Origin: an uncultured Cloacibacillus sp.
Lineage (GTDB): Bacteria; Synergistota; Synergistia; Synergistales; Synergistaceae
Length of the DNA stretch: 48,831 bases
Direction of reading: 5' to 3'
Assembly: GCA_900545755.1 (NCBI GenBank)
Contig: URAG01000008.1
Coordinates: 1 to 48,831, forward strand
In this document: one piece after another, positions 1 through 8,634 of the stretch
How the letters are laid out: every line of letters begins with the position of its first letter
How positions within the stretch are numbered: the first letter of the stretch is position 1
Notes under the pieces: model-generated
What the model saw: the letters and a program-made list of their open reading frames with translations, nothing else
Databases searched by the model: none
What the model was told of the DNA's origin: nothing
Made by a program: the position numbers and the translations under genes

Positions 1-182
1 TGATATTCGCGCCCGTACATCTCGTCGCCGCACCGTACTGGATATCCCTCTGCACCTTCTTTCCAGGCCTGGTGATGGGATGGCTCAAATACCGGCACAA
101 CAGCCTGTTGCCTCCGGCGCTTTTCCATTTTCTGGGAAACGTCTGGGCGATATGGTTCTTCCCCTCTCCAATGGGATTCTAA
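1..182 (+). CDS. CPBP family intramembrane metalloprotease, C-terminal fragment (5' truncated by window edge)
   Basis: The frame that begins at base 3 is open to the TAA at 180-182 and encodes about 59 residues. It reads through a hydrophobic stretch and then a segment of the type FFPGLVMGWLKYRHNSLLPP followed by HFLGN. This matches the last conserved motifs of CPBP (CAAX protease and bacteriocin-processing) membrane proteases, where the His and Asn of the HxxxN motif belong to the active centre. Family members cut or process substrates inside the membrane. The glutamate motifs and the start lie outside the window, so activity cannot be judged. The next gene begins about 35 bases downstream and could share its transcript. 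Confidence 0.72.
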   Translation, partial: IFAPVHLVAAPYWISLCTFFPGLVMGWLKYRHNSLLPPALFHFLGNVWAIWFFPSPMGF

Positions 183-215
183 CAATTTCAGTTTTATAGA
201 AAGAAGGCTATTGCA

Positions 216-1311
216 TTGAATCTCAGTAAATTAAAAAGAGCGCTCGTCTTCGCGTTCGGCGTTTCTCGCCTGCACGGCGCTTTCCTGCGCGCATGCCGCT
301 GAGACAGGGACGAAGAAAATCTTTGAGATCGACATACCGATGCGAAAAGGCGCTGAAGTCACCGTCACCGCGGCTAACGGCAAAACCTTCGCCGTCGCTG
401 CGGTCGCGGCGCTCCCGACCAAAACGCGTTATCCAAGCTACACGGCGAGCGCATGGGGCGAGCCCGGCTCCGTCTGCGCCTCGGCGGTCAACGCGGTACA
501 TATGCTCGTCTCGGTCGAAAAAGGCAAAGGCCGCACTCTGAGCATCATCCCTAAGGAGACGATAGCGCCAGCGGCCGGCCCCGGCGCTTCAATCGTGCTC
601 GACGCTAAAGCCGGCGAAAGCGTATTCGGCGCGTGGGCCCCGGCGGTCGGATCGCGTGTTTTCGTGCGCGCGAATAACGGCTCAGCTGCGCCGCTCGCGG
701 CGGACAATCTGCCCAAAGAGGGGGACACACTCGTTATCGAAGTATTCGAGGATCCGTCGCTCCCGTATATGGTCGATATAGAGAACCGCCCTGGCGGCAG
801 GGTTGTCGCCTGGTACTCCGACGGCTACAAAATTCTTGGGCGCGTCCTCGTACCGCTCGGCGGGACGGGACGCTTTGAAGGTACTCTCTTCCAGCGAAAC
901 GGCGCTATACGCGCAAACCACAGCGGCGTAATCGACGTCAGCACGACTCCGCGCGGCACGACAGGCGGATTTCAGATAGTGCCGTGGGACCACGCGCTCG
1001 CCTCGAAAGAGATGCAGGGCGTCTGGAGTATGACGCAGTGGCTCGTAATAGGCCCTGCTGACGGGAAGTCGAAGCTTGGAGGCACGCCGCCGCTCTTCAA
1101 GCACGGGCTAGTCTCCGGCCCCGCGGGGGGCGAAGAGATGTGGGATATGTGGTCTTCCTACGGGCGCAGGTCGCTCGTCGTAGCGCGCTACAAAAACGGC
1201 GGCTGGGAGCGCCTTCGCGAATCAGCAGGCAGGAACGACAATTCGCTGCGCTCCATCACGGAGCTGCGCATCTACTATCCGTTTACCGAAGAGATACAGA
1301 GCGGGCTGTAA
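216..1311 (+). CDS. Secreted protein of unknown function with an apparent frameshift in its signal peptide
   Basis: I do not recognise a family. The uninterrupted frame gives 323 residues from an ATG at 340, but that start lacks a good ribosome site and the same frame is open and protein-like back to 235. In the neighbouring frame a TTG at 216, preceded by AGAAGG 8-9 bases upstream, encodes MNLSKLKRALVFAFGV. Removing one base near 264 would join it to LACTALSCAHAAETGTKK, making a textbook signal peptide with an AHA-A type cleavage site (the Cys residues leave a lipoprotein possible). The mature part is rich in Gly, Val, Trp and Pro and looks like a beta-rich exported protein. A terminator follows at 1345-1378. 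The frameshift is either real or a sequencing error; I cannot tell which. Confidence 0.6.
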
Positions 1312-1344
1312 AGCGCAGTTTCAAGGAGAAATACCAAATCCACG

Positions 1345-1378
1345 CCGCCGGAGGCGATTTGCCCGGCGGTGATTTTTT
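1345..1378 (+). terminator. Rho-independent terminator after the secreted protein gene
   Basis: CCGCCGG (1345-1351) can pair with CCGGCGG (1363-1369), with an 11-base loop, followed closely by six T residues (1373-1378). It lies 33 bases past the stop codon on the plus strand. Confidence 0.75.
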
Positions 1379-1391
1379 ATCCTTGCGCATG

Positions 1392-1427
1392 AAAAAGGCG
1401 TCGGGCCGTCGTGGCTTCGCCGCCTTT
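1392..1427 (-). terminator. Rho-independent terminator after galU
   Basis: Read on the minus strand, AAAGGCG (from 1427) pairs with CGCCTTT (to 1394) and the stem runs into a T tract formed by the A residues at 1392-1396. It lies about 40 bases beyond the galU stop and closes the cdaA-cdaR-glmM-galU transcript. Confidence 0.7.
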
Positions 1428-1467
1428 CGTCTTCTATGCTTTAGTTGAAAATTCGCGACGCGAGCAG

Positions 1468-2370
1468 CTACGCTTTACGAGCCTGCGCAGCTTTGAACTC
1501 TTCTACAGCCGCGAGCACAATATCGCGAAGTTTCTCGTCCTCAAGCGCTTTGACGACGGTCGCCTGAATCCAACCTTCTTTTACTCCGCAGTCGAGGCGC
1601 TGGCCCTTGTATATAGTCGCGTAGACAGGCTCTTCTTCGAGCAGCGATGCTATCGCGTCGGTGAGCTGGTACTCGCCGCCAGCGCCGCGCTTGAGGTTTT
1701 TCAGGTGTTTGAAGATTTTCGGCGAGAGCAGGTAACGGCCCATTATCGCGAGGCGCGACGGAGCGTCCTCGCGCTTCGGCTTTTCGACAAGCCCGCGGAC
1801 GCGGTAGACGCCTTGCTCTATTTCTTCGGCGTCGACTATGCCGTAACGCGATACGTCCTCTGGCGCAACCTCTTCGAGGCAGAGCACGGAGCCGTCGTAT
1901 TTTTCGCGGACGGCCTCAAGCTGCGACAGCGCCGTCGGCTCGGCTATCATGACGTCGTCGGGGAGCAGCAGGCCGAAATATTCGCCGCGGCAGAATTCCT
2001 CGGCGCAGAGCACAGCGTGACCGAGGCCGAGCGGCTTCGCCTGATAGGCGTAATGGAACTCCGCAAGCCTGTATATCGAGTCGACGACATCTGCGAGTTC
2101 AGATTTCCCGCGCTCACGCAGCAGCGCCGTCAACTCGAACGATGGTTCGAAGTAACGGCAGATGCTCTCCTTACCCTGCCCAGTCACAAACACGACGCGT
2201 GAGCAGCCCGATGCGACCGCTTCATCAACTCCGTGATGGATCAGCGGACGGTCGATGAGCGGCATCATTTCTTTCGGGATATCCTTCGTCGCAGGAAGGA
2301 AGCGCGTACCTAGGCCTGCAACCGGGAATACCGCCGTCCTTATTCTTTGATAAGCCGGCTTAACATCCAT
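1468..2370 (-). CDS. galU: UTP--glucose-1-phosphate uridylyltransferase
   Basis: The 300-residue product makes UDP-glucose from UTP and glucose-1-phosphate in the cytoplasm, the sugar donor for envelope polysaccharides. The N-terminus has the nucleotidyltransferase signature VAGLGTRFLPATKDIPKEMM, with the Gly-rich phosphate loop and the catalytic Arg and Lys, followed by PLIDRPLIHHGVDEA. EKPKREDAPS lies in the middle of the protein. Length and motifs are normal for GalU. The ATG at 2370 follows the glmM stop (TGA at 2372-2374) by one base, with AGGTTG about 9 bases upstream inside the end of glmM. It is the last gene of the cdaA-cdaR-glmM-galU unit, so UDP-glucose and UDP-GlcNAc precursor supply appear to be co-expressed. 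Confidence 0.93.
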   Translation of the reverse strand: MDVKPAYQRIRTAVFPVAGLGTRFLPATKDIPKEMMPLIDRPLIHHGVDEAVASGCSRVVFVTGQGKESICRYFEPSFELTALLRERGKSELADVVDSIYRLAEFHYAYQAKPLGLGHAVLCAEEFCRGEYFGLLLPDDVMIAEPTALSQLEAVREKYDGSVLCLEEVAPEDVSRYGIVDAEEIEQGVYRVRGLVEKPKREDAPSRLAIMGRYLLSPKIFKHLKNLKRGAGGEYQLTDAIASLLEEEPVYATIYKGQRLDCGVKEGWIQATVVKALEDEKLRDIVLAAVEEFKAAQARKA

Positions 2371-2371
2371 C

Positions 2372-3736
2372 TCAGTCTACAACCTTTCCTATCGCCTCTT
2401 CCATTATGTCAGCGGCGCGGCTCATGAGCTCAGCATCGCGAGATTCAGCGAATATCCTGATGAGCGGTTCGGTTCCAGACGGGCGCAGAAGCATGCGTCC
2501 TTTGCCGTCGAGCAGCCGCTCCGCCTCCTTCGCCGCGGCTTCTACGACGGGGCTCGACATTACTGCGTTCTTGTCCCTGACTTTCATGTTTCGGAGCACC
2601 TGCGGGTAGCGGTCGAAGCGGTCGACAAGCGTTGAAACGTCCTCGCCGAGCTCTCCTACGGCCTTTAGGAATAAAATCCCGGAGCATAGGCCATCGCCAG
2701 TGTTCGCGTAGTCAAGCGCTATAATGTGTCCGGACTGTTCGCCGCCGATGCGCGCTCCCTCGCGCTTCATAGTATCGAGGACGTAGCGGTCACCGACGGG
2801 GCAGCGGAAAGTCTTTATATTTTCCTGAGCGAGCAGGTCTTCTAGCACCATATTGGACATGACGGTCGCCACGACTCCGGCACCGAGCGCTCCGCGGGAG
2901 GCTAGCCAGCGGCCTATAACCCAGAGCATTATGTCGCCGTCGATGACGCGCCCCCGTCCGTCGCACATGAGCACACGGTCGGTATCTCCGTCGTAGGCGA
3001 TGCCGAGCGCAGCGCCGGTCTCGCGTACTTTGGCCGCGAGTGCGTCTATGTGCGTGACTCCGACGTTTCTGTTAATGTTAGTACCGTCCGGCGTGTTCGC
3101 CATGAATGTGACGCCGCCGCTCCACTCGGAGAATAGAGGCCCTACGAAGGATGAGGCCGCGCCGTTAGCAGCGTCTATGACGATCTGGTACGAGCGGTCT
3201 TTTATGTCGCTGAACAGCTTTCCGAGCCCGTTGAGGTATTCGGAGCGATATTCGGAGCCGTCGCGCACCGTGCCTATATGTTCTGGTTCGGCGCGGCGGC
3301 GGCGTCCGTCGTCGAGGAATATCTCTTCTATCCCGGCCTCGTCGTCGTCAGTGAGCTTGAAGCCGTCGCCGTCAAGGAACTTTATGCCGTTGTATTCCGC
3401 CGGGTTGTGCGACGCACTGACTACCGCTCCGCCGCTGAAAGGGCCGCGCATAGCGGCGCAGCTGACGCCAGGCGTCGGTATCACGCCAAGGTCTACGGCG
3501 TCGCCGCCGGACGAGGCGATGCCAGCCATGAGGGCGGACTGGAGCATTTCGCCGGAGAGTCTTGTGTCACGCCCGACCGCAATTTTGGGACGCTCGACGC
3601 CGTTTTCCATGAGGAAGACGGTATATGCCGAGCCGAGACGCATCGCGGCGTCGGGAGTCATCATACCCTGGTTCGCGATGTCACGCACCCCGTCTGTACC
3701 GAAGAATTGCCTTTTTTTTCCTTTTCCGTCGTTCAA
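2372..3736 (-). CDS. glmM: Phosphoglucosamine mutase
   Basis: GlmM interconverts glucosamine-6-phosphate and glucosamine-1-phosphate on the way to UDP-GlcNAc. The 454-residue protein opens with KKRQFFGTDGVRD, carries the phosphoserine loop VVSASHNPAEYNGIKF (phospho-Ser near residue 109), the metal loop DGDTDR, and ends with the phosphate-binding LLRPSGTEPLIRIFAE. I prefer the TTG start at 3736 over the TTG at 3757. AGGTGG sits five bases before 3736, and the extra seven residues from 3757 precede that ribosome site and do not resemble the family. cdaR ends 48 bases upstream. In Firmicutes the same gene trio occurs, and GlmM binds and inhibits the diadenylate cyclase CdaA; that this holds here is inference. 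Confidence 0.93.
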   Translation of the reverse strand: MNDGKGKKRQFFGTDGVRDIANQGMMTPDAAMRLGSAYTVFLMENGVERPKIAVGRDTRLSGEMLQSALMAGIASSGGDAVDLGVIPTPGVSCAAMRGPFSGGAVVSASHNPAEYNGIKFLDGDGFKLTDDDEAGIEEIFLDDGRRRRAEPEHIGTVRDGSEYRSEYLNGLGKLFSDIKDRSYQIVIDAANGAASSFVGPLFSEWSGGVTFMANTPDGTNINRNVGVTHIDALAAKVRETGAALGIAYDGDTDRVLMCDGRGRVIDGDIMLWVIGRWLASRGALGAGVVATVMSNMVLEDLLAQENIKTFRCPVGDRYVLDTMKREGARIGGEQSGHIIALDYANTGDGLCSGILFLKAVGELGEDVSTLVDRFDRYPQVLRNMKVRDKNAVMSSPVVEAAAKEAERLLDGKGRMLLRPSGTEPLIRIFAESRDAELMSRAADIMEEAIGKVVD

Positions 3737-3784
3737 ATGGGCCACCTCGCAGAGCAAAATTTATGTTCTATTTATGATTCGCCG

Positions 3785-5095
3785 TTATTCGACTGAAGTT
3801 ACAGATACCTGCTCCGGTTCCGTCCTGACTACCTGAAATCCGGGCCGCAGGCCGCGCACGAGCACAGGCAGTTCAGTGTGCTGCGAAACTATGTTCGAAA
3901 CGTCCACGTAGAGCTCGCACGGCGGCTGCCTTCCTTCGAGCGACTTAATCGCAGTTTCCGGCCCCTCTATCGTAAGGCTCACGGAAGCCGGCGAGAAGCG
4001 CCACTCCGTTGAAGCCGAGTTGCCAGATATCATGAGCGGTACGCTCTGGAAGGTCATCACGCTCATTTTTTTAGAAAGATGTATTTCTACACGCGCTCGG
4101 TCCGTACCCGTTATCTCTACGCCTGGAGGCAGCTGCGTCGGCTCCATCGGTATCATCAGCTGTATATCCTGTTCGAGCCCCGTAATATCCACAGGAGGTA
4201 GCTCGAGCGACTCTATGCTCTTGACGGCGGCGCTGCTTCCGCGTATTGAAACGCTGTCAGGTATGACCTTGACTGACTCGACTTGGAGCCCGGCGTGCGG
4301 CTCGCCTACGACAGAGACCTTGACCGGAATGCGGTCGCCGACTATCTCGTCTTCGAACGTCACAGTCGCATCGACCTCGTGCGGCGATATCGTAACGCGC
4401 CTGCGCCGCGCCGCACCTTCCTCCGTCGCCGCGTCCTTTATCATCACCGGTACTTTTACCGTTCCGCTCTCGAGAAGATGGTCGAGGTTGACTGGCACCT
4501 CAAGCTCATGTACTGAAAGCACGTCCGTCTCCGGTCCGCTGACGACCGCGTGGTCGGGGCTCACGACGATGGAGGCGACGACCTTGCCCTCCGGCGCTTC
4601 GCCTGTCGTTTCCGGCTTTATCTCAACGCGCCGTTCGACGTTGCGGTATATCTCGACCTCGACGAGCGCCGGCTGCCAGCTGCGTACGCGTGCGAATGTC
4701 GGCGCTTCAAAGCGCACCGGCAAGGTATAGCGTCCAGTCCTCAGATTTGCCAGGTCGACCTCTGATACTATGTCCGACGGTTCGATGCCGGAGAGCTCGT
4801 TGATTTTGCCTTCAAGCTTGATTTCCACATCTCTAACGGGCGCGTTGACGGAAAGGCCGGCGCCGATGTTCGTGTACTCTATTTCGTCTTTCATCGTGCG
4901 CGCCGACTCCGCGTTGCTGTCGAGAGCGACTAGCGACCAGAGCAGGACTGATAGACAAAGCGATACTCCGCCGAGGAACATCTTCGACTGTAGGAAACTA
5001 CCGCCTTTGTAATTGAATTTAGCGCTTAACTTCCCAAGCGTCGCGCGCATTCGGAGGAGTTTCGCTCTTATGAGCCTTTTCTTATCCTTAGACAT
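3785..5095 (-). CDS. cdaR: CdaR/YbbR-domain protein, regulator of the diadenylate cyclase
   Basis: The 436-residue protein has a short basic N-terminus, one membrane helix at about residues 39-58 and a long extracytoplasmic part of repeated beta-rich YbbR units. The recurring pattern is a Val/Pro-rich segment ending in VxVxG or a similar sequence. In the Firmicute system CdaR sits in the membrane next to CdaA and modulates c-di-AMP synthesis. The frame is open upstream to 5170, but the ATG at 5095 (MSKDKKRL) is the natural start: it overlaps the cdaA stop by 8 bases (TAA at 5088-5090), which indicates translational coupling. Order and direction (cdaA, cdaR, glmM) match the conserved Firmicute operon. 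Confidence 0.87.
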   Translation of the reverse strand: MSKDKKRLIRAKLLRMRATLGKLSAKFNYKGGSFLQSKMFLGGVSLCLSVLLWSLVALDSNAESARTMKDEIEYTNIGAGLSVNAPVRDVEIKLEGKINELSGIEPSDIVSEVDLANLRTGRYTLPVRFEAPTFARVRSWQPALVEVEIYRNVERRVEIKPETTGEAPEGKVVASIVVSPDHAVVSGPETDVLSVHELEVPVNLDHLLESGTVKVPVMIKDAATEEGAARRRRVTISPHEVDATVTFEDEIVGDRIPVKVSVVGEPHAGLQVESVKVIPDSVSIRGSSAAVKSIESLELPPVDITGLEQDIQLMIPMEPTQLPPGVEITGTDRARVEIHLSKKMSVMTFQSVPLMISGNSASTEWRFSPASVSLTIEGPETAIKSLEGRQPPCELYVDVSNIVSQHTELPVLVRGLRPGFQVVRTEPEQVSVTSVE

Positions 5096-5915
5096 TTTTG
5101 TCGCCTCCGGCCCACTGCTGCTGGAGCTCGTCGCGCAGGCGCTCCATGAAATTCGTCTCCTTGGCCTCATGGCTGAAGTAATGGCTGCACATCTTGCGCA
5201 CCTGCGCCTCGCTGAGCGGACGCGAGAAATGGCCCGAGACGGCCGCCTTTATCTCGCCGCGTTCCTCTGAGACGGCGATGGCGATCGAATCTGACATCTC
5301 AGTGACGCCGAGCGCAGCACGGTGGCGCGTGCCGTACCAGCGCGAAATGTCAGTCTTCTCCGTGAGCGGCAGATAGCAGCCGGCCGCTACTATCTCGCGC
5401 TGGTCGATGACGACGGCTCCGTCGTGCAGCGGAGTGCCTGGCCAAAATATCGATATCAGAAGCTCTTCCGTAATGTCGGCGTTAAGCAGCACCGCCGTGC
5501 GCCATACGTCTTTCAGGCTCGTGTCGCGCTGGAGTACGACGAGCGCGCCGATACGCTGCGATTGGCAATACAGTAAAGCCTTTGTTAGCTGTTCTGCGCG
5601 CTGGTCTATCTCCTGCGTGCTGCTGCCGACCTTCCATAGGTGGCCCTTGCCGAGCTCTTCAAGCATACGGCGAAGTTCAGGCTGGAAGAGTATCGGGATG
5701 ACGATGATGAGCGCCCCGATCATGCGCCCCATGATGTTCGAAAGGCTGCGCAGGTTGAGCAGGTTCGCCGCCGCGCCGATAAGGCCGATTATCATAAGGC
5801 CGCGGATAAGCTGCATCGCGCGCGTTCCTACGAGCAGAAGCAGAATCCGGTATATTAAAAAAGCTACGATGAGTATGTCTAGGAAGTCCTGCCAGCGCAG
5901 GTTGAATAAAGCCAA
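5088..5915 (-). CDS. cdaA: Membrane-bound diadenylate cyclase
   Basis: CdaA joins two ATP molecules into the second messenger c-di-AMP. The 275-residue protein has about three N-terminal membrane helices (roughly 10-28, 37-55 and 62-78) followed by the DAC domain. The catalytic DGA motif is at about 165-167 (HDGAVVI) and the RHR motif at 197-199 (GTRHRAALG), both intact. The start is a TTG at 5915 with GAGAGGGG about 8 bases upstream; the next codons, ALFNLRWQDF, match the family's N-terminus. A TATAAT box at 5950-5955 suggests this gene begins its own transcript with cdaR, glmM and galU. Targets of c-di-AMP, such as potassium transporters, are not in the window. Confidence 0.93.
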   Translation of the reverse strand: MALFNLRWQDFLDILIVAFLIYRILLLLVGTRAMQLIRGLMIIGLIGAAANLLNLRSLSNIMGRMIGALIIVIPILFQPELRRMLEELGKGHLWKVGSSTQEIDQRAEQLTKALLYCQSQRIGALVVLQRDTSLKDVWRTAVLLNADITEELLISIFWPGTPLHDGAVVIDQREIVAAGCYLPLTEKTDISRWYGTRHRAALGVTEMSDSIAIAVSEERGEIKAAVSGHFSRPLSEAQVRKMCSHYFSHEAKETNFMERLRDELQQQWAGGDKNV

Positions 5916-5949
5916 CGGCGCACCCCTCTCTCATGAGTATGTTTAAGTT

Positions 5950-5978
5950 ATTATAGCGCAAGAGCGGCGCGAGGTAGA
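5950..5978 (-). promoter_or_regulatory. Probable promoter of cdaA-cdaR-glmM-galU
   Basis: On the minus strand a perfect TATAAT (5955 to 5950) lies 35 bases before the cdaA start, with a weak TCTACC (5978 to 5973) 17 bases upstream as the -35 box. The 93-base gap after nfo is the largest break in this gene series. Confidence 0.5.
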
Positions 5979-6008
5979 ACAGAAAAGAACGAGCGGAGGC
6001 GCGCGGCG

Positions 6009-6854
6009 CTACTGTCCGCGCACCTTCCGTAGAAACGAGAGGTTGCCCTCGTCGCCTATTCCTTCCTTCGGCGTTTCAAGAATCGTCGGCGTATCCTTGA
6101 AGCGCTCGTCGTTCATCAGCAGCGCGAACGGGTGAAGCCCAATCTCACCTTCGCCGAGGTGCGCGTGGCGGTCGAGATGCGTTCCCTTCGCGGCTTTACT
6201 GTCGTTAAGGTGCCAACAGCGCACACGCGAAAGGCCGACATGCTTGTCCGCCGCAGCGACGAGCCTCTCGAACGCGTCGGACGAGCGCAGATCGTATCCG
6301 GCTGCGAATACGTGGCACGTGTCTATGCACAGCCCTATACGCGTATGCCAGTTCGCCTTGGCGAGAATTTCTGTGAAATGCGCGAAGTCCCCGCCGACGC
6401 ATGTGCCCTGCCCCGCCATCGTCTCGAGCAGGATGCGAGTCTTGTATTCCTGCGTAGCGTCGAAAAGGCGCAGAAGCGTCTCAGCTATATTCGCAGTCGC
6501 TTCGTCTATACCAGCGTCCATGGCGAAGCCAGGATGCAGCACGATGTCGTCGATGTTCAAATGGCGGCAGCGCTCGACCTCCTCGCGCAGCGCGGCGGCG
6601 CTTTTCGCGCGTACCGCCGCATCGGGCGAGGCAATGTTGATCAGGTACGAGGCGTGGGAGACGACGGCCTTTACATTCGAACGCTGCCAGGCGCGGTAAA
6701 ACCCCTCCGCCTCCTGAAGCGAGACGGGGCGGGCCTGCCACTGACGCTGGCTGCGCGTGAATATCTGCATCGACTCGCAGCCGAGCGCGTCAGCGCGTTC
6801 AAAGGCCTTGTCGAGCCCGCCGGCGACGGACATATGCGCGCCGATCAGCGCCAT
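6009..6854 (-). CDS. nfo: Deoxyribonuclease IV (AP endonuclease)
   Basis: Endonuclease IV cuts DNA 5' of abasic sites in base-excision repair. The 281-residue protein starts GAHMSVAGGLDKAFERA and shows the metal-site series of the family: HPGF near residue 108, LLETMAGQGT, CIDTCHVFAAGYD, HLNDSK, and the closing HAHLGEGEIG and ILETPK. The His, Glu and Asp ligands of the three-zinc centre all appear present. The ATG at 6854 is one base after the pyk stop (TGA at 6856-6858), so it is translated as part of the dnaX-dnaE-mtrB-pyk-nfo series. It is the last gene before the cdaA promoter; no strong terminator is visible between them. Confidence 0.94.
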   Translation of the reverse strand: MALIGAHMSVAGGLDKAFERADALGCESMQIFTRSQRQWQARPVSLQEAEGFYRAWQRSNVKAVVSHASYLINIASPDAAVRAKSAAALREEVERCRHLNIDDIVLHPGFAMDAGIDEATANIAETLLRLFDATQEYKTRILLETMAGQGTCVGGDFAHFTEILAKANWHTRIGLCIDTCHVFAAGYDLRSSDAFERLVAAADKHVGLSRVRCWHLNDSKAAKGTHLDRHAHLGEGEIGLHPFALLMNDERFKDTPTILETPKEGIGDEGNLSFLRKVRGQ

Positions 6855-6855
6855 A

Positions 6856-8613
6856 TCAGTCCGCTCTTCCCGCGTAGACTACCCCGTGGACTCCGTCTAT
6901 CGTCAGGGTCATTCCGTCCTCGATTTTATTCATAATGTCCGCAGCGTCTGTGATGCACGGGATGCCGCGGTCAAGCGAAATGACTCCGGCGTGCGAGGTG
7001 AGCCCGCCCTCTTCTGTGATGATCGCCGCGGCTTTCTCGAAAGCCGGGACGTATTCCTTTTCGCTCTTCTTTATGACGAGGATCTTACCTTCGGAAATTT
7101 TCTTTAAAGCTTCCTCGGGCGACAATGCCTTGCAGGCGACGCCGGTCACGCGGCGGCGTACAAGCGAGAGTCCGCGCGCTATGACGTTCGCTATGCGGAT
7201 GACGTTTATCATGTTAGTGCTGCCGGGCTCGCCGAGCGGCATGCCGGACATTATGACCACGTTGTCGCCGTTCGCGACGAGCGCTTCGCGCTTTATCAGC
7301 GATATGGCGTTCTTCATGGATTCCTCAAGCTGATGCGTAATTGGGCAGATACACGGCATAACGCCCCAGACCAGCGAAAGCTGCCGCCACGTCGAGAGCG
7401 AAGGCGTCATAGCGATTATTGGACAGGTCGGGCGGTATTTGCTGACCATGCGCGCAGTCGCGCCGGACGAGGTGAGCGGCACTATCGCCGCGGCCTGCAC
7501 CTCTTTCGCGACGTCGCGCGCCGCATGGCTCACGGCGTCAGCCGTCTCGCAAACCGCTGGAAGCGAGCGAGGCTTACGGCACCAAAGCGCTACGTCCTGC
7601 TCCGTCCGCACGATTATCCTGTTCATCGTTTCGACGGACTCGACCGGATATTTTCCGCCCGCAGTCTCGCCGGAGAGCATTACCGCGTCGGCTCCGTCGA
7701 TGACGGCGTTCGCGACGTCGCTGGACTCAGCGCGCGTCGGGCGCGGATTGCGTATCATCGAGTCGAGCATCTGCGTAGCGACAATGACGGGCTTGCCCTG
7801 CATACGGCAGCGCTCGATGATCTCCTTCTGTATCATCGGCACATCCTCCGTGCGCATCTCCACGCCGAGATCGCCGCGCGCGACCATCATGCCGTCGACG
7901 ACTTCGAGTATTTCGCCAAGGTTGTCGACCGACTGGCGCGTCTCCATTTTTGCAATTACCTTTGCTGAAGCGCCAGCCAATTCGAGGACGCGGCGCACCT
8001 CTATGATGTCCTCCTTGCTGCGCACAAACGACACCGCTACGTAGTCGACGTTGTTCTCCGCGCCCCATTTGAGGTCTGCTATGTCCTTCTCCGTCAGCGT
8101 CGGTACGGAGAGGTCGGCGCCGGGAACGTTGACGCCCTTGTGCTCGCCGAGCTCGCCGCCCACTATAACGCGGCACTTTATAGCATCGGGCGAGGTCTTG
8201 ACGACTTCAAGATGTATCGCGCCGTCGTCGATGAATATATTCTGTCCCTTCTTAACCTCTGAGGCGAGCTTTGGGTAGTCTATGTAGACCCCGTGCTCGT
8301 CGCCCTCTTTTTTCTCGAAGAAGAGCGTGAACTCGCTGTCCGACTTCACGGCGACCTTGCCGTGGTCAGGCAGTTCGCCAGTGCGTATCTCCGGTCCTTT
8401 CGTGTCGAGGAGCACCGCTATAGGAGTCTGAAGCTCTTGCTCGACAGCGCGCACGGTGCGGAGGGTTTTTAGGTGCGACTCATAGTCGCCGTGGCTGAAG
8501 TTAAGCCGAGCGACGTTCATGCCAGCCTTCGCGAGCGCGAAGAGCTTCTCGTAATCCCAGCAGGCCGGGCCTATCGTGCATATTATCTTTACGTTGCGTT
8601 TGATTCTTTCCAT
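6856..8613 (-). CDS. pyk: Pyruvate kinase with C-terminal PEP-utiliser mobile domain
   Basis: The enzyme makes pyruvate and ATP from phosphoenolpyruvate and ADP. At 585 residues it is longer than the usual 470. Residues 1 to about 470 are a standard pyruvate kinase (KIICTIGPACWDYEKL, NVARLNFSHG, LLDTKGPEIRTG, KMETRQSVDN, GDLGVEM, ATQMLDSM). The last roughly 100 residues are a PEP-utiliser mobile domain with GGLTSHAGVISLDRGIPCI, the swivelling domain of PEP synthase and PPDK. The same fusion is known from Bacillus and Geobacillus pyruvate kinases, where the conserved His is thought not to carry phosphate. The ATG at 8613 has GGAGAA about 11 bases upstream. mtrB ends 21 bases before it. Confidence 0.95.
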   Translation of the reverse strand: MERIKRNVKIICTIGPACWDYEKLFALAKAGMNVARLNFSHGDYESHLKTLRTVRAVEQELQTPIAVLLDTKGPEIRTGELPDHGKVAVKSDSEFTLFFEKKEGDEHGVYIDYPKLASEVKKGQNIFIDDGAIHLEVVKTSPDAIKCRVIVGGELGEHKGVNVPGADLSVPTLTEKDIADLKWGAENNVDYVAVSFVRSKEDIIEVRRVLELAGASAKVIAKMETRQSVDNLGEILEVVDGMMVARGDLGVEMRTEDVPMIQKEIIERCRMQGKPVIVATQMLDSMIRNPRPTRAESSDVANAVIDGADAVMLSGETAGGKYPVESVETMNRIIVRTEQDVALWCRKPRSLPAVCETADAVSHAARDVAKEVQAAAIVPLTSSGATARMVSKYRPTCPIIAMTPSLSTWRQLSLVWGVMPCICPITHQLEESMKNAISLIKREALVANGDNVVIMSGMPLGEPGSTNMINVIRIANVIARGLSLVRRRVTGVACKALSPEEALKKISEGKILVIKKSEKEYVPAFEKAAAIITEEGGLTSHAGVISLDRGIPCITDAADIMNKIEDGMTLTIDGVHGVVYAGRAD

Positions 8614-8634
8614 ATTTATAAATTTCTCCTGCTT

